Part shown: one piece after another, positions 36,256 to 44,976 of the stretch
Position numbering within the stretch: the stretch's first letter is position 1
Layout of the letters: every line of letters starts with the position of its first letter
Source of the DNA: Verrucomicrobiota bacterium
GTDB lineage: Bacteria; Verrucomicrobiota; Verrucomicrobiia; Verrucomicrobiales; DEV007
Length of the DNA stretch: 64,000 bases
Direction of reading: 5' to 3'
NCBI GenBank assembly: GCA_018970725.1
Contig: JAGWVU010000002.1
Span: 1 to 64,000 of the forward strand
Translations under genes and position numbers: made by a program
Notes under the pieces: model-generated
What the model was told of the DNA's origin: nothing
Database searches by the model: none
Seen by the model: the letters and a program-made list of their open reading frames with translations, nothing else

Positions 36256-38352
36256 GTGAAATTTCCTTCATCCCATTTCCTCTTTCTTCTGGTTTCCGCG
36301 CTTCTCCCGGCCGCGGGGCTCGGTGCAAGCAACGGTCCCGCGCCGGGCCAACGGGTGGTTTCCTACGACCTGCACATCTCCGGGGATTGGCAGAGCCCCG
36401 CCGGAAAAGCGGTCCGGGTGCTGGCCATCAACGGAGCGATCCCCGGCCCGGTGTTGCGTTTCCGGGAAGGTGACTTCGCGAGGATCACGGTGCACAATGA
36501 TCTCGAACGCGAGGAGACCTCCATCCACTGGCACGGCTTGCTGCTGCCGAACCCGGAAGACGGCGTGCCCGGGGTCACCACCCCGCCGATCGCCCCGGGG
36601 CAATCGCGCCTCTTCCAATTCACGCTGCGGCAGGGCGGCACCTACTGGTATCACTCGCACACCCATCTTCAGGAGCAGAGCGGCGTCTTCGGCGGCATCG
36701 TGGTCGAACCGCGCGGCGGTGAACCGGTGGCAGCGGACCGCGATCAGGTCCTGATCCTCTCCGACTGGACCGACACCGATCCCAAGGAAGTGATGCGCAT
36801 GCTGATGCGCGGGAGCGACTACTTCGGCCTGATGCGGCGCAATTCCCAATCCATCCTCGGCGCCCTGCAATCCGGAAACTTCAAGGACTACGTCAAACGC
36901 GAGTGGAACCGGATGCTGCCGATGGATGTGTCCGACGTCGGCTATCACGCCTTCCTGATCAACGGACGGCGCGAGGCGAAGATCGAAGGCCGGCCCGGGG
37001 AACGGGTGCGGCTGCGCGTCATCAACGCCTCGGCGGCCACCTATTACCACCTCGCTTCCTCCGCCGGTCCGCTCACCATCATCGCCGCCGATGGCCCGCC
37101 GGTGCAACCGGTGAGCCTGCCGATGTTCCTGATGGCCATCGCCGAGACCTATGATCTGCTCCTGACCATTCCGGAACACGGGGAACACGAGCTCCGGTTC
37201 ACGGCGCTGGATGGCAGCGGTCACAGCAGCGCCCGGTTCGGCGCGGGAGAGCCTCACGAGGCGGCGGTGCCTCCCAGACCGAATCTCTACCAGATGGACG
37301 AGATGCTGAATCTCGCGCTTGAGGAACAGGAGGAGGATCCGATGGCCTCGATGCGGCTGCCGCGGCCCGGCTCACCCTACCGGTTGCTCCGTTCCCTCGA
37401 AGATACTTCCCTTCCGTCCGGCTTGCCCCGGCGGAAGATCACCCTGCATCTGACCGGGGACATGAACCGCTATATCTGGAGCTTCGACGGCAAGACCATT
37501 GCCGCGCAACCCTATGTCTACATCAAGAGGGGTGAGATCATCGAATTGGAACTGGTCAACGATACCATGATGCATCATCCGATCCACTTGCACGGCCACT
37601 TCTTCCGCCTGCTGATGGGCCAGGGGGCGCGTGCACCGCTCAAACACACCGTCGATGTGCCTCCGATGAGCCGGCGCACCGTCGAGTTCGAGGCGAACGA
37701 GGAACTCGATTGGATGTTCCACTGCCACATCCTCTATCACATGATGAGCGGCATGGCCCGCGTCTTCCGCTATGAGGAAGAAACCCTGCCACACGCCGAA
37801 GCCTCCTCACCGCCCCGCCATCACCTCGCCGGGCCCGGAGGTCTCGGCGAACACGCCCATGACCCGGGCTATATCTGGGGCGCCGCCTCCCTGCAATCGC
37901 ACATGAGCGAGGGTCTGCTCACCTGGATGAATCCCGGGAACGATCTGATGCTCGCCTGGGAAACCGGCTGGGCGCAGGTCGATACCACGGAATACGAGGT
38001 CGACTTCCTCTACCAACGCTATTTCAACATGAACTTCCAGGCCTTCGCGGGCTATCGGATCACCAACATGGAAGACGCCCGGGACCGGGCCCTCGCCGGG
38101 ATCAACTACCGCTTGCCCCTGATGCTCTGGCTGAACTCCAGCATCGATTCCGACGGCGAGGCCCGGTTCACCCTGTCCAAACGCTTTCAACTCACCCCGC
38201 GGCTCGGCCTGTGGGGCGATCTGTTTTATGATACCGGCAGCCGCTGGGAGTGGAGCACCGGGGCGGACTTTACCCTGACACGCAATCTGGCGATCACCAC
38301 CTCGCACCATTCCGACTATGGCACCGGCGCCGGCGTGCTGCTTCGTTTTTGA
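36256..38352 (+). CDS. Multicopper oxidase (CopA-like) fused to CopB-like outer-membrane barrel
   Basis: A 698-residue protein. A GTG start gives signal peptide MKFPSSHFLFLLVSALLPAAG. The cupredoxin part has all four copper-binding motifs: HWH (91-93), HSH (133-135), HPIHLHGH (441-448), and HCHILYHMMSGM (489-500) with type 1 Cys490 and axial Met500. From about residue 540 it continues into a different domain (YIWGAASLQSHMSEG to the final Phe) with alternating beta strands, resembling CopB/PcoB outer-membrane proteins. Separate CopA and CopB proteins are normal; here both are in one chain. Likely role: periplasmic Cu(I) oxidation anchored at the outer membrane. Confidence 0.9.
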   Translation: MKFPSSHFLFLLVSALLPAAGLGASNGPAPGQRVVSYDLHISGDWQSPAGKAVRVLAINGAIPGPVLRFREGDFARITVHNDLEREETSIHWHGLLLPNPEDGVPGVTTPPIAPGQSRLFQFTLRQGGTYWYHSHTHLQEQSGVFGGIVVEPRGGEPVAADRDQVLILSDWTDTDPKEVMRMLMRGSDYFGLMRRNSQSILGALQSGNFKDYVKREWNRMLPMDVSDVGYHAFLINGRREAKIEGRPGERVRLRVINASAATYYHLASSAGPLTIIAADGPPVQPVSLPMFLMAIAETYDLLLTIPEHGEHELRFTALDGSGHSSARFGAGEPHEAAVPPRPNLYQMDEMLNLALEEQEEDPMASMRLPRPGSPYRLLRSLEDTSLPSGLPRRKITLHLTGDMNRYIWSFDGKTIAAQPYVYIKRGEIIELELVNDTMMHHPIHLHGHFFRLLMGQGARAPLKHTVDVPPMSRRTVEFEANEELDWMFHCHILYHMMSGMARVFRYEEETLPHAEASSPPRHHLAGPGGLGEHAHDPGYIWGAASLQSHMSEGLLTWMNPGNDLMLAWETGWAQVDTTEYEVDFLYQRYFNMNFQAFAGYRITNMEDARDRALAGINYRLPLMLWLNSSIDSDGEARFTLSKRFQLTPRLGLWGDLFYDTGSRWEWSTGADFTLTRNLAITTSHHSDYGTGAGVLLRF

Positions 38353-38389
38353 GGAAAAACACCAACAAACCAACCAGAATAGACAAGCG

Positions 38390-38653
38390 ATGAAAACCAA
38401 ACCGATCCACCCTTCGTTCACCACCGCGCTGCTCGCCCTCGGGCTCGCGTTCACCTCGGTCACCGGAGTGGCCGTCGCCGCCAAGACCAAGCCGTATCCG
38501 CTCAAGGTCTGCCTTGTCAGCGGCAACGAACTCGACAGCATGGGCGGGCCAGTCAGCAAGGTCTACAACGGGCAGGAGATCAAATTCTGCTGCAAACCCT
38601 GCGTGAAAAAATTCGAGGCCAACCAACAGAAATACCTCGCGAAACTCAAGTGA
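38390..38653 (+). CDS. Small secreted TRASH/YHS-like metal-binding protein
   Basis: An 87-residue protein. An N-terminal signal peptide (ending GVAVAA) is followed by CLVSGNELDSMGGP, a central YNGQEIKFCCKPC and a terminal FEANQQKYLAKLK. The Cys-x-x-Ser-Gly and FCCxxC spacing is the TRASH/YHS pattern of metal chaperones for copper or related ions. It follows the oxidase by 37 bases on the same strand, so it is probably in the same operon. The start is the ATG giving the signal peptide; the longer frame overlaps the oxidase 3' end. Confidence 0.82.
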   Translation: MKTKPIHPSFTTALLALGLAFTSVTGVAVAAKTKPYPLKVCLVSGNELDSMGGPVSKVYNGQEIKFCCKPCVKKFEANQQKYLAKLK

Positions 38654-38667
38654 CCCGCAAGGGATTC

Positions 38668-38916
38668 CTATCGCAACGCCTCGCGGATCGAGACGAGGGT
38701 CAGGTCCGCCGGATGTCCGGCCCGGCGGATCTTGCCTGACCGATCCACGAGGAGCGCGTAAGGAATGCCACTGACCTTGAATTGAGGGGCCAGACGGTTA
38801 CCGGGGTCGCAAAGCAACATGGCCGCGTCTGGGTCCGCTTCGCCAGCAACACTTCGGCCAGCGGGATCACGCGCGTGAAGCCACTTGGATCCTACCGCTC
38901 CTTCACCGAAGAACCG
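38668..38916 (-). pseudogene. Remnant of a thioredoxin-like (redoxin) protein C-terminus
   Basis: On the minus strand the frame reads APQFKVSGIPYALLVDRSGK, then GHPADLTLVSIREALR and a stop, the usual C-terminal strand and helix of TlpA/AhpC-type proteins with a cis-Pro loop. Upstream the frame is degraded with no CxxC motif and no credible start, and it ends at a stop at about 38917. It is therefore a short 3' fragment of a lost gene lying between the copper cassette and the first sulfatase. Confidence 0.55.
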
Positions 38917-38937
38917 TCAAGCGGGATGATGGTTCTT

Positions 38938-40575
38938 TCATTTGATGTCTTGTCCCCAATCGGTGTGGTCGGGGCCATTCCATTCATCCACGTGGGTGCG
39001 CCGCGCCCAACCGTTCCAAGCCGCTTCGAGCCGGGACGCGATCCCGGGATGCAGCCCGATCAGGTCGTGTTGTTCGGTGCGGTCCGCCTCCAGATCGAAG
39101 AGTTGCCAGGCAGCCTTGTGGCGCTGCACGAGCTTCCATTTTCCCTCGCGCACCGCCTTGTTGCCCTCATGCTCCCAAAAGAGCGGCCCGGGGCGGGCGA
39201 GGGGTTTGCCGTCGAACGCGGGGCGCAGACTCACGCCTTGCAGCGGTTCGATTTGGCGTCCGCTGACCTCCGCCGGATATTCCACCCCCGCAAGATCCAG
39301 ACACGTCGCCATGATGTCCACGAGGTGACCCGGCTGTGGTTCGAGCGCGCCGTGTCGCGACGAGGCGATCCCCGCGGGCCAATGGGCGATCAGCGGCGTG
39401 CTGATGCCGCCCTCGTGCGTGAAATGCTTATAGCGCGCGAATGGCGTGTTGTTCAGCATCGCCCAGCTCATGCCGAGCAGCACGTAGCTCCGGGGACTGC
39501 CGATCGCGCCGGGGCCTTTGGTGGTGCCGTTCGGGCCGCCCTCGGCATTCCCACCATTGTCCTGCAGGAAGAGGATCAGGGTGTTGCCGAGTTCGCCTCG
39601 TTCCTCGAGACCCGCGACCAGGCGGCCGACGGAGGCGTCGATGCGATCCACCATGGCCGCATAAGTCGCCATCATCTGATCGAAACGATCCCGCTGGGTT
39701 TCATGGAGCGACTCCCAGGCCGCGACCTCGGGTGGGCGCGGCGCCAGGGTCCATTTCGGGTCCACGATGCCGAGTTCCTTCTGCTTCGCATGGCGCTGCT
39801 CGCGTAGTTTGTCCCAGCCGACCATGTATTTCCCGCGATACTTCGCGATCACCTCCGTCGGGGCGCGCAGCGGGAAATGCGCGGCGCCTTGGGCGATGTA
39901 GAGGAAGAAGGGCTTCTTTGCCGCCCGCGCCTCGTCCACGAACTTCAGGCCCCAGTCGGTAAAGAGGTCGGTCGAATACCAGTTACGGTCCGTTCCGACG
40001 ACGATCTCCGGCGCATCCTTCGGGAGTTCGCGCCCGTTGAGGTAGAGCATCCTGGTGCCCGGCTTGTCGTCCTCGCGCGGGAAAAAGACCTCTCCGAATT
40101 TTGAATTCAGCGAGCGCATGAACCCGCGCTCCCAAGGCGGGGTGCCGTTTTGCTGGCCGAGGTGCCACTTCCCGGTCATCGCGGTGAAGTAGCCCGCATC
40201 GCGCAGCACCTCGGCGATTGTCACGCATCGGGGCAGCAATTTTCCATGGAAGCCCTTGGACTGCGGCTCGACCTTGCTGTCGAGCCAGCCCATGCCGGCC
40301 TGATGAGGATACAACCCGGTGAGGAGGGAGGCGCGGGTGGTGCTGCACCGCGCCGTGTTGTAAAACTGCGTGAAACGCACGCCCCCGCTCGCAAGCCGGT
40401 CAAGATTCGGCGTCGGAATCTCGCTGCCGTAGCAACCGAGGTCGGAAAACCCGACATCGTCCACCAGGATGACGACGATGTTCGGGGGGGTGTCCGCGCC
40501 AGCCGCAACCGCGGGGAGGAACACAGCGGCGATCAAGGCCAGAGCGCGGCGTTGGAGCATCATCATGGCATGCAT
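38938..40575 (-). CDS. Secreted sulfatase (arylsulfatase A family)
   Basis: A 545-residue protein with signal peptide starting MHAMMMLQRRALALIAAV. It is a calcium-dependent sulfatase: metal-binding DD at 39-40 in VVILVDDVGFSDLGCYG, and the formylglycine site Cys77 in CSTTRASLLTGLYPHQAG with Arg81 retained. The motif fits aerobic FGE or anaerobic anSME activation; no activator gene is visible here. It probably desulfates algal or animal polysaccharides. The start was chosen for the signal peptide. Confidence 0.93.
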   Translation of the reverse strand: MHAMMMLQRRALALIAAVFLPAVAAGADTPPNIVVILVDDVGFSDLGCYGSEIPTPNLDRLASGGVRFTQFYNTARCSTTRASLLTGLYPHQAGMGWLDSKVEPQSKGFHGKLLPRCVTIAEVLRDAGYFTAMTGKWHLGQQNGTPPWERGFMRSLNSKFGEVFFPREDDKPGTRMLYLNGRELPKDAPEIVVGTDRNWYSTDLFTDWGLKFVDEARAAKKPFFLYIAQGAAHFPLRAPTEVIAKYRGKYMVGWDKLREQRHAKQKELGIVDPKWTLAPRPPEVAAWESLHETQRDRFDQMMATYAAMVDRIDASVGRLVAGLEERGELGNTLILFLQDNGGNAEGGPNGTTKGPGAIGSPRSYVLLGMSWAMLNNTPFARYKHFTHEGGISTPLIAHWPAGIASSRHGALEPQPGHLVDIMATCLDLAGVEYPAEVSGRQIEPLQGVSLRPAFDGKPLARPGPLFWEHEGNKAVREGKWKLVQRHKAAWQLFDLEADRTEQHDLIGLHPGIASRLEAAWNGWARRTHVDEWNGPDHTDWGQDIK

Positions 40576-40750
40576 GGGGCAAGGCAGGCGACCGGCGCTC
40601 CTTTTCCTGCGCTGGAACGCCATCCGTTGCATGGTTCAAAGCCTTGGATACGCCAAGCCCGAACGTCAAGCCTGACGAGGCGATGCTGGAGAAATGCGGG
40701 ATAAAAGTTGCGCTCCGTCCGGACTTCGGTTGGGGTGGAGGGGATCAACC

Positions 40751-41629
40751 ATGGAAAAAGTGCTTGCAGGAGAAAAGATCGGATTCGTTGGACTCGGCAA
40801 CATGGGTTGGCCGATGGCCCGGCATTTGCACGGGGCCGGAGCGGAGGTGACGGTCTGGAACCGGAGTCCGGAGCGCCTCGAGGCGGCCCGGGCCCATGGT
40901 TTGCAAACGGCGGCGACCTTGCCGGAACTGGCTCGCGCGGTCGGGTCCGGGATCATCGGGATCAACCTCACCCAAACGGAGGTGGTGGAAGCGGTCGTCT
41001 TCGGCCCGGACGGCTTGATCGAGGGGCTGGATCCGGGAGCCTTGGTGATCGATTTCGGCACCACCGGGGTTCCGGCCACGCGGAGCTTCGCGGCCCGGTT
41101 GAACTGGGTGGACGCCCCGGTCTCCGGTGGTCAGGTGGGGGCGGAGGCGGCCAATCTGACGATCATGGCGGGCGGTTCCCCCGAGCATTTCGCCCGGGCG
41201 CTCCCGGTGCTCCGGACGGTCGGCAAACGGATCACACGGCTCGGGCCGCCCGGTTCCGGCCAAGTCACCAAGCTGGCCAACCAACTGATCGTAGCCCAGA
41301 CGATCGACGCCGTGGCCCAGGCCCTGCGCCTTGCCGAGTTAGCCGGGTTGGACGGCGCCGAGGTCCGCCAAGCGCTCCTCGGCGGATTTGCGGACAGCCG
41401 GATCCTGGACTTGCATGGCGACCGCATGGTGCGGCGGGACTTTGCACCGGGTGGCCGTTCGGCCCTACAACTCAAGGACGTGCGGCTGATCTGCGAATTG
41501 GCGGAGTCACTGGGATTCGACTCCCCCACCCTGCGCAATTGCCGGGCCCAATGGGAACATTTCGTGCACGATTGCCACGGGGGTGAGTTGGATCACTCCG
41601 GCCTGTTCCGGTTGTATGAGGCGGGTTGA
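40751..41629 (+). CDS. NAD(P)-dependent beta-hydroxyacid dehydrogenase (HIBADH-like)
   Basis: A 292-residue oxidoreductase. The N-terminal Rossmann motif GFVGLGNMGWPMARHL, the substrate motif DAPVSGGQVGAE, and the catalytic-Lys region GSGQVTKLANQLIVAQ match 3-hydroxyisobutyrate / tartronate semialdehyde reductase relatives. The start is ATG at 40751 (MEKVLAGEK); the longer frame has no support. It is flanked by two sulfatases on the opposite strand; a sugar-acid substrate would be consistent but is inferred only. Confidence 0.9.
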   Translation: MEKVLAGEKIGFVGLGNMGWPMARHLHGAGAEVTVWNRSPERLEAARAHGLQTAATLPELARAVGSGIIGINLTQTEVVEAVVFGPDGLIEGLDPGALVIDFGTTGVPATRSFAARLNWVDAPVSGGQVGAEAANLTIMAGGSPEHFARALPVLRTVGKRITRLGPPGSGQVTKLANQLIVAQTIDAVAQALRLAELAGLDGAEVRQALLGGFADSRILDLHGDRMVRRDFAPGGRSALQLKDVRLICELAESLGFDSPTLRNCRAQWEHFVHDCHGGELDHSGLFRLYEAG

Positions 41630-41648
41630 TTCCCGGGCCGCCGCCACC

Positions 41649-42941
41649 TCAGAGGGTGCCGGGCCACCAGGTGTCGAGCTTGGCCCGCAGGGTTTGGACC
41701 CGGGCGGCTTCCGGTGCGACGAGGTTTTTCTCCTCGTGAGGATCCGCAGCAAGGTGATAGAGTTCCGGAGCACCGGCCTCATTTTGCGGGGCGGGAACGA
41801 TCAACTTCCAACCGTCCTCCAGAATCCAGCGCCATCGCAGGCTGGTGGCCGGGTTTTCGATATCGACGAAGTTGTGGGTGAAACATTCCCCGGTCAGGGT
41901 TTTGCGGGCCTCGACTGCGGCGGTGTCGGCGAGGTCGATCCCGGGCAAACCCTCCGGAAGGGGCAGCCCGCAAGCCTTGAGGATGGTGGGAAAGAGATCG
42001 AGGCTGATGACCGGGACATCGCTGCTTTTCGGCGCGAAGGCAGCGTTCGCGGGCCAGCGCACCAGGATCGGCGTCCGCAAACCGCCGTCGTAGGGAGACT
42101 GCTTGGATTTCGGCGCGTATCGCCCGTTCACCGGATCGGTGATCCAGCCGTTGTCGGTGATGTAAACGACGATGGTGTTCTCCGCGAGGCCTTCGCGCTC
42201 GAGGTGGCCGAGCAGGTCCCCGCAGGTTTCATCAAACCACTCGACCATGGCCCAGTATTTGGCCACCGGCAGACTGGGGGTTTTGGCGCGGTATTTGTCG
42301 AGGAGCCGCGCGGGCGGCGTGTGGGGATCGTGCGGCATCATGGGGGCATACCAGAGGAAAAAAGGCTTCTCCTGACGCCGCGCCATGCCGATGAAATCGT
42401 AGATGGGTTGCATGGTTTTGCGGCCGATGTCGAGTCCGTCGTCCCCGTGACGGCCGCCCTTGGACATGCCATGGGTGAACCCGCCGTGGGAAAAATCCCC
42501 GAGCCACCATTTCCCGGTCTGGAAGCTGAGGTAACCGGCCTGCCCGAGCTGTTTGGGCAGGGTGGGCCAAGCCTCGAGATGTTCGATCATCCGCTGGCGG
42601 CCTTGGAGAAACGCCGGGGAAGACTGAAACGCGGCGGGTTTGATCCCGGGAGGCTTGGCCGGATCATTACTGGTGATATGGTGCTCGTGGGGGTAGCGGC
42701 CGGTGATGATGGTGGCCAAGCTGGGGCAGCAGAGGCTGGAGGGCACGTAACCGTGGCGGAACGTCAGGCTTTGCGCCGCCAGGCGGTCGAGATGCGGCGT
42801 GTGGACTTGCGGATGTCCCATGAATCCGTAGTCCTGCCAGTGCTGGTCATCGGACAGGATGAGCACCACGTTCGGCGGGGCGTCGGCGGCTTTGGCCGTG
42901 GCGGGAAGCAGGAGCGCCAGAAGCAGGGGGATCCGGTTCAT
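41649..42941 (-). CDS. Secreted sulfatase with altered activation motif
   Basis: A 430-residue protein with signal peptide MNRIPLLLALLLPATAKA and metal ligands DDQ at 31-33. The modification site reads Cys71-Cys-Pro-Ser-Leu75, followed by ATIITGRYPH, so the Arg expected five residues on (CxPxR) is replaced by Leu. The remaining fold motifs (YITDNG, YDGGLRTPILVRWP) are normal. It is divergent from the permease gene, about 90 bases apart. Activity therefore depends on whether the FGE of this organism tolerates Leu75. Confidence 0.9.
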   Translation of the reverse strand: MNRIPLLLALLLPATAKAADAPPNVVLILSDDQHWQDYGFMGHPQVHTPHLDRLAAQSLTFRHGYVPSSLCCPSLATIITGRYPHEHHITSNDPAKPPGIKPAAFQSSPAFLQGRQRMIEHLEAWPTLPKQLGQAGYLSFQTGKWWLGDFSHGGFTHGMSKGGRHGDDGLDIGRKTMQPIYDFIGMARRQEKPFFLWYAPMMPHDPHTPPARLLDKYRAKTPSLPVAKYWAMVEWFDETCGDLLGHLEREGLAENTIVVYITDNGWITDPVNGRYAPKSKQSPYDGGLRTPILVRWPANAAFAPKSSDVPVISLDLFPTILKACGLPLPEGLPGIDLADTAAVEARKTLTGECFTHNFVDIENPATSLRWRWILEDGWKLIVPAPQNEAGAPELYHLAADPHEEKNLVAPEAARVQTLRAKLDTWWPGTL

Positions 42942-43033
42942 CCCGGCCAGTCTATTCTCCACCCGCCCGGTCCGCAACGAGGCTTTCCGGGAGTGGACAA
43001 CGCGCCCCGGATGTGGCATACACCGCGTCGCCC

Positions 43034-44857
43034 ATGCCCGCCGACCAGATCTTCGTCCTTGTCCTGGTCTTCGCCACCATGGCCCTTTTCGTCTGGGAGA
43101 AGATCCCGCCGGATCTGGTCTCGCTGAGCGTGCTCTTCCTGCTTTTGGTCGTGCCCTTTGACGGTCATCCGGTGCTCCTGCCGGGAAACAAAGCGGAACG
43201 GCTGGCGATCCTGGGAGGGATTTTCGCAAACTCCGCGATCCTGACCGTGAGCTTCATGTTCATCGTGGGAGCCGCGGTGGAACGAACCGGGTTGGTGGAT
43301 GTGCTGGGCCGATGGTTCGGGCAGGTGGCGGGCGGGACCGAGACGAGAACCCTCGTCATCCTCGGGCTTTTGACGGTGTTCACCTCCGCGTTTCTGAACA
43401 ACACGACGGTCGTGGTGGTATTTCTGCCGATGCTGCTCGGCCTCTGCCGCAAGGCGAAGCTGGTGCCGTCCCGGCTTCTCATCCCGCTCTCTTACTTTGC
43501 CATCATGGGCGGGATGTGCACGATCATCGGCACCAGCACCAACCTTGTGGCCAACGGGGTTCTGAAACAGAAGGGGCTGGAACCGTTCTCCATCTTTGAA
43601 ATCACCCCGATCGGGATCTGCCTCGCGACCGGGGCGGGGGCCTACCTCATCCTCCTGGCGCCGAGGCTCCTGCCCAAGCGGGAGAGCCTCGCCACGCTGA
43701 TCGATGCCGAGGACGGGCGCGAGTTCCTCACGGCGGCCATCGTGAGCGAGGATTCCCCGTTGGTGGGCAAGACGATCGGGGAGGCGGGGCTGGCGAAGCG
43801 ACGCGAGTTGCGGGTCATCGAGGTGCGGCGGCGGGGCAACCGGGTCAACACGCCCTTGCCGAAGCTCCGGTTCGAGGCCGGGGACCGGGTGATCCTGAAG
43901 AGCCATGTCTCCGGAGTGATGGGGCTCAATGACCTTCCCGGGCTGGACGTGAGCACCAAGGCCGCGCTCGGCCTGAGTTACGTCCAGACGGAAAAGGCGG
44001 TCATCATGGAAGGGATGATCGGCCCGAAGAGCCATTTCGTGGGCCGCAGTTTGCGGGAGTTGAACTTCCGCCAGCAATATGGATTGATCGTGCTGGCGAT
44101 GCATCGCCAGGGGGAAAACCTCCGGGAGAACTTCGAGAAGGTGCCGCTGGAGATGGGGGACACCCTGTTGTTGGAAGGATCCGCGGAACGGATGAAGCAA
44201 CTCTTCGCGGAGCGGGCGTTCATCAACCTGAGTTCACCCAAGCAGGGGAGCCTGGTCCGGGTGGGTCGGCAATGGATTGCCCTGGCCGCCTTGGCGGCGG
44301 TGGTGGGGTTCGGCTCTCTGGACCTGGTTCCGTTCGAGTGGGTGGCCTTGGGCGCCGCTCTCCTGGTCAGTCTAGGTGGCTGCCTGAGCAGCGACGAGGT
44401 CTACCAATCGGTGGATTGGCGGGTCATCACGATGATCCTCGGGATGCTCGGGTTGGGGGCGGCGATGGACCAGACCGGGGCGGCGCACACCCTGGCGAAC
44501 TCGTTCATGCAGGTCGCCCGCGGCTGGAACCCTGCCCTCATCCTCTCGACGGTCCTCCTCCTGACCATCATTCTGACTGAACTGCTAAGCAACAACGCGG
44601 TCGCCGCCCTGCTGACCCCGCTCGCGATTGAACTGGCGGGGCAACTCGGGCTCGAGGCCAGACCCTTCGCCGTGGCGGTGATGCTGGGTGCCAGTTGCGG
44701 TTTCGCGGTCCCCACGGGCTACCAAACCCACCTCTTGGTCTACGGAGCGGGAGGCTATCGGTTCGCCGATTTCCTCAAGGTCGGCATCCCGCTCGATCTC
44801 CTGACCTGGCTTCTCGGCAGCTGGCTGATCCCGGTTTTCTGGAAACTCTCCCCCTGA
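43034..44857 (+). CDS. SLC13/DASS-type permease with two RCK-C domains
   Basis: A 607-residue membrane protein with two hydrophobic bundles. The N-terminal half has the DASS-like motif FLNNTTVVVVFLPML. Between the halves lie two TrkA-C/RCK-C-like segments (LVGKTIGEAGL and FVGRSLRELNFRQQYGL, each ending in a GD(R/T)-type loop). Sodium-coupled carboxylate or sulfate import is typical. The start was set at ATG 43034. It lies near two sulfatases, so sulfate uptake is plausible but not proven. Confidence 0.88.
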   Translation: MPADQIFVLVLVFATMALFVWEKIPPDLVSLSVLFLLLVVPFDGHPVLLPGNKAERLAILGGIFANSAILTVSFMFIVGAAVERTGLVDVLGRWFGQVAGGTETRTLVILGLLTVFTSAFLNNTTVVVVFLPMLLGLCRKAKLVPSRLLIPLSYFAIMGGMCTIIGTSTNLVANGVLKQKGLEPFSIFEITPIGICLATGAGAYLILLAPRLLPKRESLATLIDAEDGREFLTAAIVSEDSPLVGKTIGEAGLAKRRELRVIEVRRRGNRVNTPLPKLRFEAGDRVILKSHVSGVMGLNDLPGLDVSTKAALGLSYVQTEKAVIMEGMIGPKSHFVGRSLRELNFRQQYGLIVLAMHRQGENLRENFEKVPLEMGDTLLLEGSAERMKQLFAERAFINLSSPKQGSLVRVGRQWIALAALAAVVGFGSLDLVPFEWVALGAALLVSLGGCLSSDEVYQSVDWRVITMILGMLGLGAAMDQTGAAHTLANSFMQVARGWNPALILSTVLLLTIILTELLSNNAVAALLTPLAIELAGQLGLEARPFAVAVMLGASCGFAVPTGYQTHLLVYGAGGYRFADFLKVGIPLDLLTWLLGSWLIPVFWKLSP

Positions 44858-44875
44858 GAGGTCCGCTTGCACTCC

Positions 44876-44895
44876 TCCCGCGACGACGCGCGGGA
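44876..44895. terminator. GC-rich hairpin after the permease gene
   Basis: TCCCGCG (44876-44882) pairs with CGCGGGA (44889-44895) across a 6-base loop. It has no T-run, and it overlaps the start of a second dyad at 44893-44907. Confidence 0.35.
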
Positions 44896-44907
44896 TGACG
44901 GTCATCC
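44893..44907. promoter_or_regulatory. 15-base perfect dyad upstream of the SDR gene
   Basis: GGATGAC-G-GTCATCC is a 7-1-7 perfect inverted repeat about 70 bases before the SDR start. It could be an operator or part of a repetitive palindrome. Confidence 0.35.
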
Positions 44908-44976
44908 TGCTTGAATGTTCGGCGGGAGACGCGAACGACACTGGACTTCCGCACTCCCTTCAGCTTTGTTCGCGGC

